From assembly GCF_005239225.2 (NCBI RefSeq), contig NC_133295.1, positions 6,262,001-6,326,000 of the forward strand: DNA of 64,000 nucleotides, read 5' to 3'. Origin of the DNA: Populus alba. Its lineage: Eukaryota > Streptophyta > Magnoliopsida > Malpighiales > Salicaceae. The notes beneath the pieces are model-generated. The model did not search any database, was not told the DNA's origin, and worked only from the letters and a program-made list of their open reading frames with translations. Both the position numbers and the translations under genes were made by a program. This document shows positions 62,766-64,000 of this stretch, in pieces. Each line of letters starts with the position of its first letter. Position 1 is the first letter of the stretch.

Positions 62766-62852
62766 ACATGATAATCCCCCCTTCAGAACCTCCTTATCCT
62801 CAAGGTTGAATTGAGGAAAACACACTGCCATTTCCTCAACAATTTCCTAGGT
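62766..62852 (-). pseudogene. Gypsy-type polyprotein C-terminal scrap
   Basis: The minus strand reads VEEMAVCFPQFNLEDKEVLK then GG. The FP.F.LEDK..L.GG motif is the usual C-terminus of plant chromodomain gypsy polyproteins. About 30 residues survive. Confidence 0.55.
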
Positions 62853-63019
62853 AGCATTTGTAAGTAAAAGCCCTTATCTAAAACAAGGTTTGAAACTTTG
62901 AGGGATAAAATAGATGTCTGCAGCAAAAGATGCAAGGAGGAGTGTTAATGGTTGCCTCATTTACTACTGAAGAAGTGGTCTTCGATGTTGAGAAGATTGA
63001 GTCAAGATTATCTCCAATA

Positions 63020-63225
63020 TGTTAGGAAGTTAGTTGCAAATAAAGCTGCTATAGAACAACTCTTTTATGTTAAAATCTTGTCATTATTTTTCTGAAATTT
63101 GTTACTAGAACTCTTGTATAAAAGAGTGATTCAATCAATCAAAGACTTATGCTTGCAGTCACAATAACAACCATTCTATATTTCTAGTTTTTACTCTATT
63201 TTTCAGTTTCTCTATACTATCAACA
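63020..63225 (+). mobile_element. Short LTR-like segment (possible solo LTR)
   Basis: About 206 bp, beginning TGTTAGGAAGTTAGTTGC and ending CTATCAACA, with TATAAAAG near 63117 and a downstream caatcaatcaaag. The ends and TATA suit a small copia LTR. No target-site duplication was found. Confidence 0.4.
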
Positions 63226-63235
63226 ACAAGAAGTT

Positions 63236-63420
63236 GTATTAACAAATTCATCTCCTTTGTCACTTTGAACAATTTTCACTTGAGTTTGAAACTGCAATTT
63301 CTAGCATTCTGAAAAATTTAGAAAGAATATGAATTATATCTGATTTATGATTCATGGGAAAAAAAGGTCATATATAGCGAGAGAATTCATTCAACATGCT
63401 TTTTGCATAACAAATGACTT
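63236..63420 (-). pseudogene. Copia integrase fragment
   Basis: The minus strand reads FQTQVKIVQSDKGDEFVNT, the conserved integrase core block around the second catalytic Asp. Upstream it reads HKSDIIHILSKFFRMLEI, with a one-base frameshift between the two. No complete domain remains. Confidence 0.7.
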
Positions 63421-63539
63421 ATAGAGGCTAGTTTAATTGAAATGTCGAGTAGATGAGTTTTGAAAGATAAAAGATCAAGCGGGGCTTGCTCATGCACATG
63501 AGTAATTTGAGAAGGAATAGAGGAAGGTTTTCTTGAATC

Positions 63540-64000
63540 TGGCTCTAATACTATGTAAGATTGAGTGAAAACTTGTCTGCCATATACTTGGCTTGTATTT
63601 AATTTATATAGAGATTACATAATATGGAAACAATACTATGTACAAAGAAGACAACTTATAAAGTCCTATTTACAATAATGTATGTTTAAAATAGAAAATG
63701 AATGGTAAGCTGTAATAGGAGTGACATGAGGAGAGGATCATGAGAGAATCATGCAACTTATATGGAGAGAATCATGCTGCTGACATGTCTTCACAAAAAT
63801 GCCTGAATTACATGTAACTAATGTTAGTAGCATTGCATACAATCCACGAATTTCTTCTGTTAAAAAATTTATTTCATTGATATTCGTAATCTGATCAGTC
63901 TTCCAAAATGTGAGCAGTCGACGCTCTAATGCTGCAGAAAGTGTAGATTGCTATTGAAATCTCATCTTCCTCATAATCAATAATTTGTATACAAAAATCT
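63540..64000 (-). other. Decayed copia primer site and probable LTR sequence
   Basis: tctggctctaatactatg at about 63538-63555 is a two-change version of the tRNA-Met primer site on the minus strand. Sequence from 63556 (tgtaagattgag) would be the adjoining 5' LTR, possibly of the element that left the integrase fragment. The far end of that LTR is not identified and may lie outside the window. Confidence 0.4.

Noticed and set aside
1..64000. tRNA, rRNA or other structured RNA genes
   Set aside because: None recognised by eye. The tRNA-like strings at 34488 and 62058 are retrotransposon primer sites. A tRNAscan-SE and Rfam search would be decisive.

Overview
The window is AT-rich plant nuclear DNA with spliced genes and many plant-type retrotransposons, microsatellites and MITEs. 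Protein sequence and repeat style suggest a woody eudicot, most like Populus/Salicaceae. That identification is inference; no marker in the window names the species.

Host genes are few. (1) 638-9275, minus strand: a Pumilio/PUF RNA-binding protein, nine coding exons, 987 codons, eight PUF repeats whose base-reading residues spell a UGUAUAUA site. (2) 24396-25061, minus strand: intronless TIM17, a subunit of the mitochondrial TIM23 translocase. (3) 50774-56025, plus strand: ceramide glucosyltransferase (GT21), 14 coding exons that sum exactly to 513 codons. The Pumilio and ceramide glucosyltransferase genes each use one GC-AG intron.

The rest is mostly layered mobile DNA, with boundaries fixed by target-site duplications (TSDs). 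10.3-15.1 kb holds a fossil copia gag and a divergent array of hairpin repeats. 15.4-19.3 kb holds a Tourist-like MITE and a 3.4-kb hAT element (8-bp TSD) with a broken transposase; a 963-bp internally deleted relative, also with an 8-bp TSD, lies at 41.0-42.0 kb. 26.27-31.96 kb is a solo LTR (TSD tcaat) split by a second solo LTR (TSD gctaa) that carries 61-bp tandem repeats. 57.28-62.75 kb is a minus-strand copia element with both LTRs and a broken polyprotein. 62.75-64 kb is a mosaic of gypsy and copia fragments.

The most notable object is at 32635-40808: a Ty3/gypsy element of Tat/Athila type with two 1.8-kb LTRs, a perfect 5-bp TSD (gtggt), a tRNA-Asp-type primer site, decayed gag, and pol reduced to a short RNase H tail plus the integrase zinc finger. 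Between the integrase remnant and the 3' LTR lies an intact, intronless 217-codon LOG-family gene (cytokinin riboside 5'-monophosphate phosphoribohydrolase), sense to the element and with its own TATA box. A solo LTR of the same family lies at 47998-49807 (TSD ccgat). The degraded coding region against the intact LOG frame suggests a non-autonomous element carrying a captured, or long-resident, hormone-activation gene.
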